Position numbers and translations under genes: made by a program | DNA from: Mesostigma viride | Taxonomy: Eukaryota > Streptophyta > Mesostigmatophyceae > Mesostigmatales > Mesostigmataceae | Reading direction: 5' to 3' | Length of the DNA stretch: 64,000 bases | Assembly: GCA_009746045.1 (NCBI GenBank) | Contig: RPFO01000299.1 | Location: 520,001-584,000 of the forward strand | The notes under the pieces: generated by a model | Told to the model about the DNA's origin: nothing | The model's input: the letters and a program-made list of their open reading frames with translations, nothing else | Databases searched by the model: none | In this document: piece after piece, positions 1 through 10,825 of the stretch | How positions within the stretch are numbered: position 1 is the first letter of the stretch | Layout of the letters: the number at the start of each line of letters is the position of its first letter

Positions 1-1521
1 CGAATGCCAGTAGACATTTCCGCGATATTTTTAGGTCTGCTGCTAGAGCTAGATGTGCTCTACGCCCTGATACCGGACATCACTATGTTTCGACCAAGAC
101 TACAGGGACTAATTAACGGTTACAGTACAGGGGGTACCCAGGTCCACCGGGACGAAAGTGAATGTAAAATAATTACGAACATGCATATTCGAGGCTATGG
201 CGGTGCAGAAAACTGATTGGTGTAGGAGCATCGATGCATGGATTCGTTCCAAATTTTGTAGGCATTATTTGTGCGTTGTAAAGATGCTGTAGCCGCAGTC
301 GCGCAACATTTACTGAGGTGCGCAATCATCTCGGTCTGGGTTTTACTGCGTCAACGCGTGTTTATTGTGACGGGAGTGACAATGAAGCTAGCACTTGTTA
401 TCGGCGGCTTTATAATTGAATATTTCGCATCGAGTAAATTTGTTACGATGTATTTCGAATATTTCATTAGTGTCGTGGGCCAGGAAAGTCTTGACGCATC
501 GGCCCTGTCGTCAGCTTGCTAGCTGTCCTTGAGCCTTTTTTTTTGCGGTTTCGACCTGGCGTAGTTTAGTGTCCCTGCGGTTACCGTCGACAAGATAAAG
601 TCGTCGTATCACTCGGTAAGTAATCTCGGACTCATTGTTGAAGGTTTGGGATGTCAAATTTGCTTCGTTACTACTTTTCTGTAATTGTTTGTGGTGGTGG
701 TTGCGCACAGCCATTACGGTCAGATTTTCATCAGTTTTGTGCATGATTGGCTGCGTCTGCACCAAATATACTAGAATAATGATTGATGTTACATGTAAAT
801 AAGTTCTATATGGTATCATGATGGTTTCTATAGCCTAAATCCTTAAGAATAGATGGTATCCTGGCCTGTTTTTGGTTAGCCTTTTAGCTTTGTTAGTATG
901 GCTGTTGTGCAGTCACCCCATCTGTCTTCATGTAACACCTGTGGAGGTCCCAGTGCCCTGCTTGCATTCAAAAGAAGGTCCATGAGTTGTCTCTGTGTCA
1001 TTTCATCTCAGGCAAGCATATGGAGGTCATTTTTTATGTTGTGGATGCATGGGCTACGTAGCCCCTTGCACACGTGCATTTGGGCCTTGGCACAGTGGTA
1101 TACCTGCTAGTAGAGCTTGGTAGCCACCACATGGTGACGTTTTCTTTAGAACAACATGAAGCATAGTTTAAGCTGTGTGTTAGTGATCATTTTGAGCATT
1201 ACCCGGCCATTCAAAAGCACCATTGTGCACGCCTCATACCATTGTAATGCCACTTAGTGCCGCATGTCGCCCCGTAGCCAGCTAACAGCTGAAATGATGA
1301 AGCCCAGCATATAAGGAGCTCCAGTTAGCATTTCCAATGATCTAGGCTTACTTTTACTTATTTAGTCTAGCACTGACATGTGAGAAAAACTGTGCATGGC
1401 TACCTATGTTTAATCGCTGTTATGGATGTTCTGTATGCTGGAATTGATGAAATAATGCATGTTTGATCATTTATGATGTTTTATGATGCTACGGACTGAG
1501 GCGCCTGCCTTGTAATGCCAT
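1..1521. other. No recognisable gene
   Basis: Short open frames occur on both strands, but none shows a known domain, repeated motif or plausible splice structure. Base composition is mixed. Nothing can be assigned here apart from its position next to the satellite that begins at about 1522. Confidence 0.6.
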
Positions 1522-1682
1522 TCATGTACGTAGACGGGCCATGATGACACCATGGGAGCCTGAATCCTCATCATTTTGTTTATGAGACATCCATGTACGT
1601 AGGCCAGCCATGATGACACCAATGGAGCCTGAATCCTCATCATTAATTACATACATGCCATCCATGTACGTAGGCCAGCCAT
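1522..1682 (+). repeat. Satellite fragment left of element A
   Basis: Slightly more than two units of the roughly 70-bp satellite that fills 12.3-16.2 kb, in the same orientation as 12.3-14.55 kb. The unit carries GTACGTAG, then ATGATGACACCATGG, then GCCTGAATCCTCATCATT. It stops abruptly at GCCAT (1678-1682), the 5-bp target copy of element A, and resumes in register at GCCAT 12304-12308. It is therefore the left part of one array that A split. Confidence 0.9.
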
Positions 1683-2061
1683 AGTTATGCAACACAAAGC
1701 TTGGAATGCTTGGGCACTGCCAAATGGCGTGTGTGTGCTTGAACGACGAGACACCTTGGCATTAGGATAATGTGGCACATATACTGCTGGCCAGCCGTCA
1801 ACGATGGCTGGCCAGACTTTGCGTAAGTTAAACTAACTTACTGATCCTGGACGGACTAACCTATCAGTTACAACCTGATCTAGTCAGTCCTAACATGACA
1901 ACTACAGTCCCGGTACTGAGGTACCGGCTCATCACATACTGAGTACAGCCACGTGTCCATGCCACGACTGTTCTAGCCCAGCACCGTCCCAGTACCCAAT
2001 TGGGCGCCGGCGGTGCTGGCACGTGTCCACTTAGGCTACAGGCGGGAGACTTAGACTAACT
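1683..2061 (-). repeat. Element A 3' LTR
   Basis: This 379-bp copy matches 11925-12303. Its ends form a 5-bp inverted repeat, AGTTA...TAACT, rather than TG...CA. As A lies on the minus strand, this is its 3' LTR. The flank is satellite DNA. Confidence 0.92.
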
Positions 2062-2069
2062 CCCACTTT
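2062..2069 (-). promoter_or_regulatory. Polypurine tract of element A
   Basis: Read on the minus strand, AAAGTGGG directly abuts the 3' LTR. This is the position where a polypurine tract primes plus-strand synthesis. Bases 2070-2444 are 3' untranslated sequence of the element, with no further feature seen. Confidence 0.55.
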
Positions 2070-2444
2070 AAGTTTTCTTTGGGTTTCAACAGAAACACAC
2101 ATAGCCATCAAATGGACGCAGCCATTCCCAATGCCTTAAAAAACTGTCAGATAACCTACTAGGACCCAAAGGTCACCTCACACATGTACAAGAGATGCAT
2201 TAAAAAGGCCCCATGTCTCAAGCATGGTTTCTTAACTGAGTGAGATGGGTGCTCCAGGCCCCAGCATGTCATGGTCATCCAAACAAGTGTCTCACAAAAT
2301 TTTATTCAATAAATAACACATTCATCATGTCCCAACTTTCTAGACCAGTGCTTCTCACTGTCAGAAAACTACCCAGCTGCCACTGCAGCCTTTCAGCTGC
2401 AGTATTAGGCAGGGGGTCATGGGCTAACATGTACAATGTGCCAG

Positions 2445-3836
2445 TCACTTCAGACTGTAACCAGGGTTCATCAACCCATACAAGACCTGGTATTGTGGTC
2501 CTGCTGCTTGTGGCACCTTGGTCAGTGCATCTGCAGCATTGTCTTTGTCCCTGACGTGGGCTTTAGACTCCAGGTACTTGCATTCCTGTTTTAGCACAAT
2601 CCAATCCAGGTCCGAGTGTACAGCCAAAGGATTGGCAAGGAAAGAGATGATAGATTGAGAGTCAGTCAGCAAATGTGCTTTCACTCCTGCAGAGCTACCA
2701 GCCTGGTGTTGAAGCCAGACCAGCAAGTGATTGAGATACCTTGCATGCAAGACAGAAGATACCACAGCCCTGCATTCAGCTACATTGCTACTCACAGCTT
2801 TCCTCTTGTGCAATCTACTGAACCAGGAGACTAGTGACTTCTTCCCACCTTGGTTATGCAGGAAAAACAATCCAGCCTCTCTGGCTTGAACCTTGGTAAC
2901 TACCCTGGACTCCATTGAACTATCCATCATGCACGTGATGTGAATGGGAGTAAACAGGTCCAGTGAGTGAAGCATCAAAGGTGGACCATCATGCAACAAC
3001 TGCTTGATTGCCCGTGCTCCTACCTCCTGTAGTACCTCATCATCTACCCTGCTCACAAAAGCCAGGTGGGGTGCACATGTAGCACATAGCCAACCAAGCT
3101 TGCCTCTAATGGTAGGGCACATGTCAGGGGTGATGTGAACAGGCAGGACATCCAGACAAGACTTAATGTATTCAGCAGAGGCCTGCATGGAACAAACCCA
3201 GCTGCCCTGCTGCTGCAGCAACTCAAGCATCATGCCACAGAACTTGACTGGCTCCTTGCCCAGCTCTAGCTGCTTGCCAATCTCAAAACTGGCAGACACC
3301 TGAGCTATGAAAGCATCCACTGCAGCTCTAGGACCTGAGATTAACTGATCATCCCCATGCCAGACAAACATCATCATTCCATCAGGGTGTGGGATGACAA
3401 ACAGGCAAGGGTCAATGTCATCATAGGTGGCCCCTAGCTTCATGAATACCTCCTGTGCAGACAGCCTAAAAATTTTTGGAGCTGACTGCAACCCTTCAAC
3501 CCCCAGGTTTGGCCTCAACAAGGGTTGAACAATATCCCTGTGCCACACCTTAGGAGTATTCACCACGTATACCTGACCTCTCCAGACCTGCTGTGCTATG
3601 GCAGGGTCCCCCTTTAGAAAGGCTCTTTTGATATCTGTGGCTTTACACACATAATCCTTCCCTGTATTAAGCTGATGCAAAAACAAGGAAAGCAACACCT
3701 TGAGAGACGTTTGCTGAATACCAGGAGTATAAAGCTCAGCCTCTGTCAGCTCTGTAGAGCCCCTGAACTCAGTAACACATGGCCTAGCATGGAAAATGGG
3801 TGGTCCCCCATCAGCCTGAGGTTTATGCTTGCACAC
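2445..3836 (-). CDS. Element A reverse transcriptase and RNase H
   Basis: A 463-residue frame covering the RT and RNase H part of pol. The first RT aspartate lies in TDIKRAFLKGD (Asp68), matching the copia D-x-K-x-AFL-x-GD box. GVEGLQSAPKIF occupies the place of the copia SLYGLKQ-x-PR-x-W box. The catalytic box is FVWHGDDQLI (His160-Asp163), so Gly stands where YVDD has Val. KLGWL, then the RNase H features MMDSS, AECRAV, LTDSQSII and NAADALTK, follow in copia order, and the frame ends near the element end. The frame is open upstream of the Met to about 3859 (KLRLKFVCK), one frame off from the preceding protease frame. The product would copy element RNA into cDNA inside virus-like particles. 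Whether this copy is active is unknown. Confidence 0.88.
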   Translation of the reverse strand: MCKHKPQADGGPPIFHARPCVTEFRGSTELTEAELYTPGIQQTSLKVLLSLFLHQLNTGKDYVCKATDIKRAFLKGDPAIAQQVWRGQVYVVNTPKVWHRDIVQPLLRPNLGVEGLQSAPKIFRLSAQEVFMKLGATYDDIDPCLFVIPHPDGMMMFVWHGDDQLISGPRAAVDAFIAQVSASFEIGKQLELGKEPVKFCGMMLELLQQQGSWVCSMQASAEYIKSCLDVLPVHITPDMCPTIRGKLGWLCATCAPHLAFVSRVDDEVLQEVGARAIKQLLHDGPPLMLHSLDLFTPIHITCMMDSSMESRVVTKVQAREAGLFFLHNQGGKKSLVSWFSRLHKRKAVSSNVAECRAVVSSVLHARYLNHLLVWLQHQAGSSAGVKAHLLTDSQSIISFLANPLAVHSDLDWIVLKQECKYLESKAHVRDKDNAADALTKVPQAAGPQYQVLYGLMNPGYSLK

Positions 3837-3847
3837 AAACTTTAACC

Positions 3848-4570
3848 TTAGCTTCTTGGCCCAGCTGGCATAGCATCAAGAGGAGTCACAGGTGGTGTGT
3901 GTGTGGGACTACGTGCATCTGGAACAACCCACTCCTCCCTGGCTTTGGTAAAAGCCTCCAGCCACTTAAGAAACCCAATCTGCGTCTGGCAGTCCCGTAC
4001 AATATCATCATAGGACAGGGGAGACATGGATGCAACATCCCATCTACCAAGCCCAAACGCTGAAGGGTGTAGCTTTTGAGAGTGTATGAGGTCCTCCACA
4101 CACGGTTCCTGACCTGGGAGGTACTTGGGCTTAACTGCATTGATGGCAGCATCCAACCCAGTGCTAATCTGGCTCAAAGGGATTTTAAAATGATCTAGAG
4201 GCACCTGTCCTACCCCTGCCACACTCAACCTCCCAGCTGAGATGACAACACCAGGGTAAGATACAAAAGGTTCCCCTAACAGGGCATTCCCTGAGTAACC
4301 CTCAACCACCTGAAATGGAGTGGGCATACCCAAGATTTGAATGCTCACCTGACCTTTGACCTGCATTTTGGTTTTGCCTGAAAAATCTGACACTCTAGCC
4401 CATGGTGAGGCCTTCATTTTCAGACCAGATACAGCTTCTGCACTGATGATACTCACCTGTGCTTGGGTGTCTACAGCCAAAATACTAGGATCTTGACCTG
4501 CATCCCCTACAGCATTGACCTGTGCTGTACCTGTTGCCACAACTGCTTTAGTGTTGTGTGCCTTGTGCAA
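3848..4570 (-). CDS. Element A retropepsin-like domain between IN and RT
   Basis: A 240-residue frame whose first half reads like a retropepsin: LAVDTQAQVSIIS (Asp34), then about 55 residues on NALLGEPFV..PGVVI, the usual second conserved patch (hydrophobic-LG-x-x-F). The catalytic DTG has Gln in place of Gly. The second half (LSYDDI..DCQTQ..FLKWLEA..A..EW) matches the linker before RT in element B. The Met is probably not a true start: the frame overlaps the integrase frame by 64 bases and joins it by a shift near 4580, and it ends at 3848 just before a shift into RT. In known copia elements protease precedes integrase, so this position is unexpected. Confidence 0.75.
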   Translation of the reverse strand: MHKAHNTKAVVATGTAQVNAVGDAGQDPSILAVDTQAQVSIISAEAVSGLKMKASPWARVSDFSGKTKMQVKGQVSIQILGMPTPFQVVEGYSGNALLGEPFVSYPGVVISAGRLSVAGVGQVPLDHFKIPLSQISTGLDAAINAVKPKYLPGQEPCVEDLIHSQKLHPSAFGLGRWDVASMSPLSYDDIVRDCQTQIGFLKWLEAFTKAREEWVVPDARSPTHTPPVTPLDAMPAGPRS

Positions 4571-5742
4571 GGCCTTAAGAATCTCAGCAAATGACTTCCT
4601 GGGAACGACAGGATCTGCTCTTTTTGTGACTCCTCCAGGTGTGAGGGAGGTGCTACCTGCTGCTCACCCTGTGCACCGTCCTCCTGCCCAGGTGGACTAT
4701 TGGGTTGTAGTGGGGCTGCACTACTGAGGAACACAGGAGCTTCTACTGTGGTGCTAGTGCTTGCATCAATGACGTCCTTAGCCAATTCATTGGGTGAGAT
4801 CAATCCACCAGACTCCTGCTCTGAATCCATGTCCAAGAATTCTACCCCTGACACGTCTGCCAGTGGTGGGTAATAAAGCTTGAGTCTATGCTTGCTGACC
4901 ACACGCTCTCTGTCATGTTGTATAGTGACTGCAGTCCCTTCTTCATGAATTTTGGTGACTACAGCTGGACCGTGCCATCTGGCAGAGTGTGCTCTTCCTC
5001 TGTCACCCTCTCTGAAAAATAACACATGGTCCCCCACTTCAAACACAGGCCTGGCATTGTTTTTGTCTTTCTTTGCCAGCAACTTGGCTAAGTGCTGCCT
5101 TTGTGTGTTGTAGTGAGTGTGTACCTCTGAAGCATAGCTGCCTGACTGAAGGCCAGTTGGGGTGATTTCCCCAAAAGGTGAGGACATTATTGGTTTGGCG
5201 TTTAGCTGGGTAGTCACCCCTGCTGCCCAAGATGCCCTGTCAGCATAGCTACCAGAGTCAGCCAACCTGGATGGCATTTTTCTTATCACATCCCTGATGG
5301 CTCTCATGGTACGTTCTACCAACCCCTGACGTTCATGATCTTGAGCCCCAGACACTTCTATCTTGGGCAGGTCATTCCTGTCCTGGATGCAGAGAAACTG
5401 CTGATCCAGCATTACTTTTTCAATGGGGTGAAAACGTGCCAAGGCTATCTGTAAAGCTCTGTGCAGCTGCTCTTTATCCATCCCAGGCAGGGGCTCCACT
5501 ACCACAAACCTTGACCAGGCATCCTTTATGACTAGGTAGTATACCGTGTCCTTCACCACGTGTATAACATCCCCAACCAGTTTGCCTCTAGCCAGTGGTG
5601 GTGTGGCCACATGCCATTTTCTGGGCTTAGGAGCATATAGCTGACATTGCTCACAGTGCTTACGTACGTGCCTGCACATCTGTTCCAGATCATGGCCTTG
5701 TATTTTATTGGCTAGCCTTTCAGCCACAGCCTCATGGCCCAT
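4507..5742 (-). CDS. Element A integrase
   Basis: A 411-residue frame, open upstream to about 5816. The N-terminal zinc module is LHKVMGHEAV...RKHCEQC, the HHCC pattern of the copia pre-integrase region. The catalytic core has Asp58 (GDVIHV), Asp113 (MLDQQF) and Glu143 (GLVERTM). The last two are 29 residues apart rather than the usual 35. A beta-rich C-terminal part (VGDHVLFFREGD...ARWHGPAVVTKI) resembles the integrase C-terminal SH3-like fold and is shared with element B. A low-complexity acidic and proline-rich stretch follows and then a shift into the protease frame. Known role of the family: inserting element cDNA into chromosomes. Confidence 0.85.
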   Translation of the reverse strand: MGHEAVAERLANKIQGHDLEQMCRHVRKHCEQCQLYAPKPRKWHVATPPLARGKLVGDVIHVVKDTVYYLVIKDAWSRFVVVEPLPGMDKEQLHRALQIALARFHPIEKVMLDQQFLCIQDRNDLPKIEVSGAQDHERQGLVERTMRAIRDVIRKMPSRLADSGSYADRASWAAGVTTQLNAKPIMSSPFGEITPTGLQSGSYASEVHTHYNTQRQHLAKLLAKKDKNNARPVFEVGDHVLFFREGDRGRAHSARWHGPAVVTKIHEEGTAVTIQHDRERVVSKHRLKLYYPPLADVSGVEFLDMDSEQESGGLISPNELAKDVIDASTSTTVEAPVFLSSAAPLQPNSPPGQEDGAQGEQQVAPPSHLEESQKEQILSFPGSHLLRFLRPCTRHTTLKQLWQQVQHRSML

Positions 5743-5810
5743 AACCTTGTGCAGTTGCTCTGCTAGAGCACCATACGTGATTACCTTTTCTGCTGCTGCA
5801 CTAAGGGAAG

Positions 5811-6176
5811 CTATGGTGGGTCACGCATCATGTGTGACAGTGTCATGTCATATGCCACTTCCCAATCCACATCATCACACTCAGGCAACACTTGGCAGAC
5901 AGAAGGTAACAGGAAACCATTTGTGAAAAATGGTGAGGGTAGCTTACAGGTGTCACCCTGGTCTGCCGCCCCCGCGCGGTTGTAGCGCCCTGGCGTGGTC
6001 TTGTTGTGCCTGGGTGCCGTGCAGCGCGCTCCTGCTGCAATGGGGTGACGTGTTTTCCAGCATCCAGGACAAACATCAACGTCAGAACCATAGTCGGGTT
6101 TGCCTTTCCAGCAGTCATCTTTTAGGTGCCCCTTACAAAGGCACCTAGTGCAATGCTTGGTGGGGTCATGAGGCAA
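5811..6176 (-). CDS. Element A gag tail with zinc knuckle-like module
   Basis: The frame contains CTRCLCKGHLKDDC, a CCHC-like knuckle, then CPGCWKTRHP. It is open upstream of the Met to about 6262, where a run of eight G (minus strand) separates it from the gag core frame. Dropping one G would join the two. At its 3' end (stop at 5811) the integrase frame lies in the -1 frame and begins to be open at about 5816, so a -1 shift would be needed for a gag-pol fusion. Likely the nucleocapsid-like RNA-binding end of gag. Confidence 0.7.
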   Translation of the reverse strand: MPHDPTKHCTRCLCKGHLKDDCWKGKPDYGSDVDVCPGCWKTRHPIAAGARCTAPRHNKTTPGRYNRAGAADQGDTCKLPSPFFTNGFLLPSVCQVLPECDDVDWEVAYDMTLSHMMRDPP

Positions 6177-6249
6177 CCTCTTGTCCCCCCCTGCTGGCTT
6201 AGCACCCCCTGGCTTGCTAGCTCCCCCACTTTGTTTTCTGTTTTTATTG

Positions 6250-7011
6250 TTATTGTTCTTTCCCCCCCCTTGTTTCCACCTCCCCCACTTTTGTTGTTTT
6301 TGTTTTTATCCCCCCCATTACCGCCTTTACCTGGGCTACCAGCGACTGCATCTGCTTCTTGGAGAGCCCCGTACCTGAGGCTTCCTCCCCCTTTACCTGC
6401 TTCACCTTTCCCTCCTTGGCTGCAGCAGCAAACGGCTCTAGGCATTGCTGCACATAGGCCATTGCCTTCCTGAAGTCCTCCCACTTATCCTTCAGACCTG
6501 CCAGGATTACTGACAGGGTGGTGGGGTCCAGTTCTGCCTTTTGTAGCCATAGGTGTACTAGGTACTTGGCATTGAGCTTCTTCAGCTCCTCATCTCCCTC
6601 TATGTACATGACATATTTTTTGTTGTCACTCACATAGTCACGCTTATTGACCTTATAGGCCTCTATCCACTGGAAGCCCTTAAGCACTTCTAAGTGCTCC
6701 CCCGTGGTAACAAGTGCCCTAAGATCAACCATGAACTGCGCCCACAACACATTTTCTGCCACGTCTACCCCGCTGCTGGCACGCTTTTGGTACAATTGTA
6801 CCAACTGCTGGATAGGCTTGGCAGATTGATGGATGGGTGTGGACGCACGTAGAGAGGCAAACCAATCACGGACATTGTCGCTAGCATATGCATGTGACAA
6901 CTTAAACAACCACTCCCTAGCTTCGTCCTGGGTATGGCCCTCTGGCAAACCCGGAAACACTAGCTTGTCCTCTTTCTTTTTTGGATCAAACCTGGGCCTA
7001 GTCAAGGCCAT
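6250..7011 (-). CDS. Element A gag core
   Basis: A 253-residue, lysine-rich helical protein frame beginning MALTRPRFDPKKKEDKLVF. It has a pattern seen in retrotransposon gag (EAREWLFKLSHAY, DNVRDWFASL, VLWAQFMVDL, ILAGLKDKWEDFRKAM) but no strong named domain. Its ATG overlaps the stop of the preceding ORF in ATGGCCTTGA, so the two frames are linked by overlap (-1). The stop at 6250 follows a run of eight G at 6262-6269 and is probably the result of a one-base length change or of programmed slippage, because the knuckle lies in the next frame. Confidence 0.65.
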   Translation of the reverse strand: MALTRPRFDPKKKEDKLVFPGLPEGHTQDEAREWLFKLSHAYASDNVRDWFASLRASTPIHQSAKPIQQLVQLYQKRASSGVDVAENVLWAQFMVDLRALVTTGEHLEVLKGFQWIEAYKVNKRDYVSDNKKYVMYIEGDEELKKLNAKYLVHLWLQKAELDPTTLSVILAGLKDKWEDFRKAMAYVQQCLEPFAAAAKEGKVKQVKGEEASGTGLSKKQMQSLVAQVKAVMGGIKTKTTKVGEVETRGGKEQ

Positions 7012-8428
7012 GTTGGAGGTTGTTGTCGTTCCTGCAGTTGGCGGTTGCTGCTGCTGCTGCTGTTGCTGTCGCTGCTGCTGCTGCTGCCGCTCCCCGCCCT
7101 CGTGCCGTGTTGGTGCAGACTCCTGCGTGCCGTGTCCTGCCCCGCCCTGGTTCCCCCCCTCTCCCCGTCATCCGCCCCCTCGTCCCTCCTCCGCTTTGGC
7201 TGGGGTGCGCATGCCTCTGCCTGCGCCCTTCGCTTGGCCGGCTTCAGCGATGCCACTAGCCTGGCCACCGTGTCGGCCAACGTCGCCTGCTCGCCTGGAG
7301 ACAGCGGGGTATCTGCTTCCAGCATGGCTTGCGCCAGCTGAAGCTGATCAATGAGGTCCTCCCTGTTGGACAGGTTAGACGGTCCGGCTTCACCAGGCTG
7401 CCTGTAAACACGCGTGCGTGCGGCAGTGCCATCACGGTTGGTGATGGTCTTCTTAGGCTGCGACAAATAATAAAACATTTGGCTTGCAGAAACATCCTCA
7501 TCCGGCCCAAGGCCAAACTCGACTCTCACCGCTTCACCAAGCGGTCCCCTCACCGCTGTCTTACGTGCATGCTTGAGCATGCGTCGTCGCTGCTTCAGGA
7601 TGCGCTGCTCCATCCTTCCCACATTGGCTTCCCACCGTGCCAGCGAGCGTCTGTAACGTTCCTGCGCCTCCGGCCTGCCAGGCGCCTCCATCTCAGCCAT
7701 GTGCTGCAGCTTCATCGCCTGCGCCTTTTTCCACACCCTGAGTTCGCGGACCATCCGGTCCCGGCGCACCTGGGTGATCGACATTTTGAGCTTGATGCGC
7801 TCCGTCAGCGCGATTTGCCTCACCCGCTCCGCATGCTCGCGCTCCTTCTTGGCCTCTGCCGCGGCCCTCCGCGCCTGCCGACGCTGCTTGTCGGCGTTGA
7901 ACGTCTCCATGCGCTTCTGCGCTTCACGCTCCCGCGCCGTCATTGCCGGGGTCATGAGGATCTCGTCCTCAGCAGATGCCCCCGACGGACCTGTCAAAGA
8001 GAACTCCGACTCCTGATGCACACCTAGGTGTACCTTCGGCTCACGAGACCGACGCAAGCTTTTAAAACATGCAAGGTCCCCCCGACGCTTCACCTCAAAC
8101 TGCTCCTCGCCAGAAGCCAGCTCACTGCTGTGAAACAACGCCCGGCGCACGTTCTCAGCATCCGCCCTCTGCTGGGCGCGAGCACGTGCGTGCGTGTCCG
8201 CGCGCCGAAGCTCCCGCTCCTCGTGCTCAGCCATCGCCCTAGCGAGGCCCTCATCCGCGGCCACCTGCCGCGAGCGTGCGTCGTCCTGCTCCTCGGCTGA
8301 GGAACCAGGCTGGAGCCCATACAGCTCCATGGACTCCTCCTCTGCAGGAGGTGCCGAAGGTCCAACCCCCGCCGCTGCAGCTGTCGGGGCGTAAGGAGGA
8401 CCCCTCGGCCTGTTGACCACAGGCGTGG

Positions 8429-9158
8429 TGTCAGAAAATCTGGCACTGTTTGCCACGTGTGACAACTTTTTTTACTTCTGGACTACAATACTTTTTCATC
8501 CGTTGGTAGCGGGTGGCATTTATTTGTCACTTTAGCAATTAGGATGACATTTGACGTACTTTTGGTCAAGAACCTGATCGTTGGTAGCCAGGGAACCGAG
8601 TGTTACCCTTTGCAATTAGATCAGCTAACTCTTCACCGGAATTGTTTCTAAATATTTGCAATGTTTTGACGATGCTATGTAGAATTTGTGACGAATTTGT
8701 TTAGTCGACAGTTATCATATAAAAAGGTTGTGCCGAACGACAGTACAGCTCGAACATGTAGACACTCATCAGGGTGTCGGCACCTTTATCGAATATTCCT
8801 GAACCTTATCTTCTCGATGATGCTCTAGAACATTCGAGACACCTTATCGGCATCTAGTTCACCTTATCGGCATCTTATCGACATCTTTTCAGCATCAATG
8901 CCTTGGTCGACACAAGATATAAAAACGTAATCTATTTTCTAATGAAATTTACCTTGTTGGTCCAACTCACACCCTTGTTGGGAATTCCTTGTTGGAAAGA
9001 CCTTGTTGGTCGGAGTCGTCACCCTTGTTGGGTCGATTCCCTTGTTGGGAAGGCCTTGTTGGCCATGTCTTTTGTCACTACGCAATTTAATCATTAATAC
9101 AATATATATTGAGGTCGAAACGGCTCAAAGATCTTTCCTCCTCCTCCGTAATTTAACA
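8429..9158 (+). repeat. Element E 5' LTR
   Basis: 730 bp, TG...CA ends. A TATA-like TATAAAAA lies at about 8720 and several CTTATCGGCATC and CCTTGTTGG short direct repeats lie in the second half. It matches 10826-11555. Confidence 0.92.
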
Positions 9159-9171
9159 TGGTATCGAAAGC
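9159..9171 (+). promoter_or_regulatory. Primer binding site of element E
   Basis: TGGTATCGAAAGC begins directly after the 5' LTR and resembles the initiator-methionine tRNA primer site (TGGTATCAGAGC) common in copia elements. Confidence 0.7.
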
Positions 9172-9247
9172 GAGGGGCCACGGCCGACTCCAATATTAAT
9201 TACGCGTACAACATTTCGTCGTTGAAGTCCTGCAGCAGCCGACCAGC

Positions 9248-9359
9248 ACCTGGCCTGCGCACCTAGCCTGCGCACCTGGCCTGCGCACCTAGCCTGCGCA
9301 CCTGGCCTGCGCACCTGGCCTGCGCACCTGGCCTGCGCACCTGGCCTGCGCACCTGGCC
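9248..9359 (+). repeat. 14-bp minisatellite in element E leader
   Basis: About eight copies of CTGCGCACCTGGCC, some with CTAGCC in place of CTGGCC, lie between the primer site and the gag frames. The antisense open frame here is only a translation of this repeat. Confidence 0.85.
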
Positions 9360-9451
9360 AGAAAGCTTTTTCTGGTTAAATATTTGGTAAACGGCAAGAT
9401 TTCATAACTTGTATTTGCCTGACGAAGCCCGGACGCCGCTGGTCGACAGTC

Positions 9452-9874
9452 GTGAGCCTGCGTTTCAAGACGTCCCCATCCAGAGCCCTGCCTGCACCAA
9501 GATTTTTTATGAATCCGTGGTTTCCGCGTGAATCTCGGCGTCTATTCTCGGCAGTACAGCTTTCCCGGCTGCAGGGCGAATCTTTCGGCGAATATTGGGA
9601 GAGAGCTAAAGTCGTTTTCACAGACATTTCCAGAATCTTTCCAGATTTTTTCGAGGAGCACACCTACATCAAGTGGCTTTTGCAAGGCCTACGCGCGGAA
9701 TTTTTCCATTGTCGGTGGTTCAACCACCCTTTTTTCTCTATCAGTCGTCTGCAAAATCTGGTAAACACACGAGCAATATCTTTGAGGGACCTTGCACACC
9801 ATTTTTTGGAACTTTCCAAGCTCCAGCGACACCCGAATCATCATGGCTGCGCCAGCTGCCGCCCGAGAAATTAA
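9452..9874 (+). CDS. Gag-like ORF in element E leader
   Basis: A 140-residue frame containing LQGESFGEYWERAKVVF, FFEEHTYIKWLLQGL and RAEFF. This pattern (GESF-x-E-x-WER ... GL) resembles the retrotransposon gag core of plant gypsy-type elements rather than the copia gag that follows. It overlaps the start of that gag in another frame. Whether it is translated is unclear. It may be a captured gag fragment. Confidence 0.4.
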   Translation: MSLRFKTSPSRALPAPRFFMNPWFPRESRRLFSAVQLSRLQGESFGEYWERAKVVFTDISRIFPDFFEEHTYIKWLLQGLRAEFFHCRWFNHPFFSISRLQNLVNTRAISLRDLAHHFLELSKLQRHPNHHGCASCRPRN

Positions 9875-10750
9875 GGAAAACACTGTATTGACTGCGCTGC
9901 GAGGTCTATCATTCAATGGCTCAGATCCAAAGCAGTTCCCCTTTTTTTTAAAATCAAAGTTGAGGGCCTTTACGACGCCATCGGCTATGATGCAGCCCTG
10001 AGAGGGGAGGCACCTCTGGTCGAAAAGCAGCAAAAGCTCGGCTATGCAAGTCTGGTCGCGGCTTTGGATGGCACAGCCTTGCTCCACGCCGCTCAAGCTC
10101 CCCACAAGTATTTCCACGAGGCCTGGAAAATCTTGTGTGACGTCTATGGACACACGGAAACAACAGCGGCCTACCAAGCCACCACTTTGGATAAACTCCT
10201 GTCTACTGCGTCGATTCCTGGCGACCAAGTCGTGGCTAACATCAACACCACGGAACGCAAGTTCAAGGAATACAACCTGCTGTCCGCTAACCGTCTGCAT
10301 GAGTCGATCCTCGTGACCACCCACCGACGTCGTCTGCCTGCGCAATACGGTCCGGTACTGTCTGCTTACAACCTGCCCGCCGACCTTCCTTGGGCAGATT
10401 ACAAGGCGGCTGTCCTCCGAGCAGAAGACCATCTGCGCATCCACCGTGCTCATCCTGGAGATCGGTCCTCAGGGGCCACCACTGGTGTCTACAACACGGA
10501 AAGCACTCCCATGCCAACGTCATGTCCCCATTGCTCAGGACCTCTGGACGAAACGGTCTTTGCCACTAAGGTGGTGAAGGGGCCCCCCTGCCCACACTGC
10601 AAGAGGCTGGGCCACACCAAGGACAAGTGTTGGGATCTTCATCCTGAGCTGCGCCGGGGTCAGAAGGGTACTGCCAACCTTTCTGAGGACTTGGCCAATC
10701 TCACTCTCAACCAGGAGGCGACGGAACTCCCACCGGGGTTTGCGTTTTGA
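9843..10750 (+). CDS. Element E gag with zinc knuckle (one frame break)
   Basis: Starts MAAPAAAREIKENTVLTALR. After the eight-T run at 9942-9949 the frame must change (-1) to continue as KVEGLYDAIGYDAAL and on through the 10064-10750 frame. The protein has the helical copia gag core (FHEAWKILCDVYGH, TERKFKEYNLL, LPADLPWADYKAAVL) and ends with CPHCKRLGHTKDKCW, a CCHC-type knuckle. About 300 residues in total. The break falls in a homopolymer while the LTRs look identical, so a sequencing error is as likely as a mutation. It would form the particle shell and package element RNA. Confidence 0.75.
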
Positions 10751-10809
10751 TGTAACGGGTGCGTTGGTCCTGGGCCAACCCAGGCCACCCTGACTTTGGA
10801 AACGTGGCT

Positions 10810-10825
10810 GCACTAGTGAGGGGCC
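10810..10825 (+). promoter_or_regulatory. Polypurine tract of element E
   Basis: AGTGAGGGG lies immediately 5' of the right LTR, the expected plus-strand primer position. Confidence 0.55.
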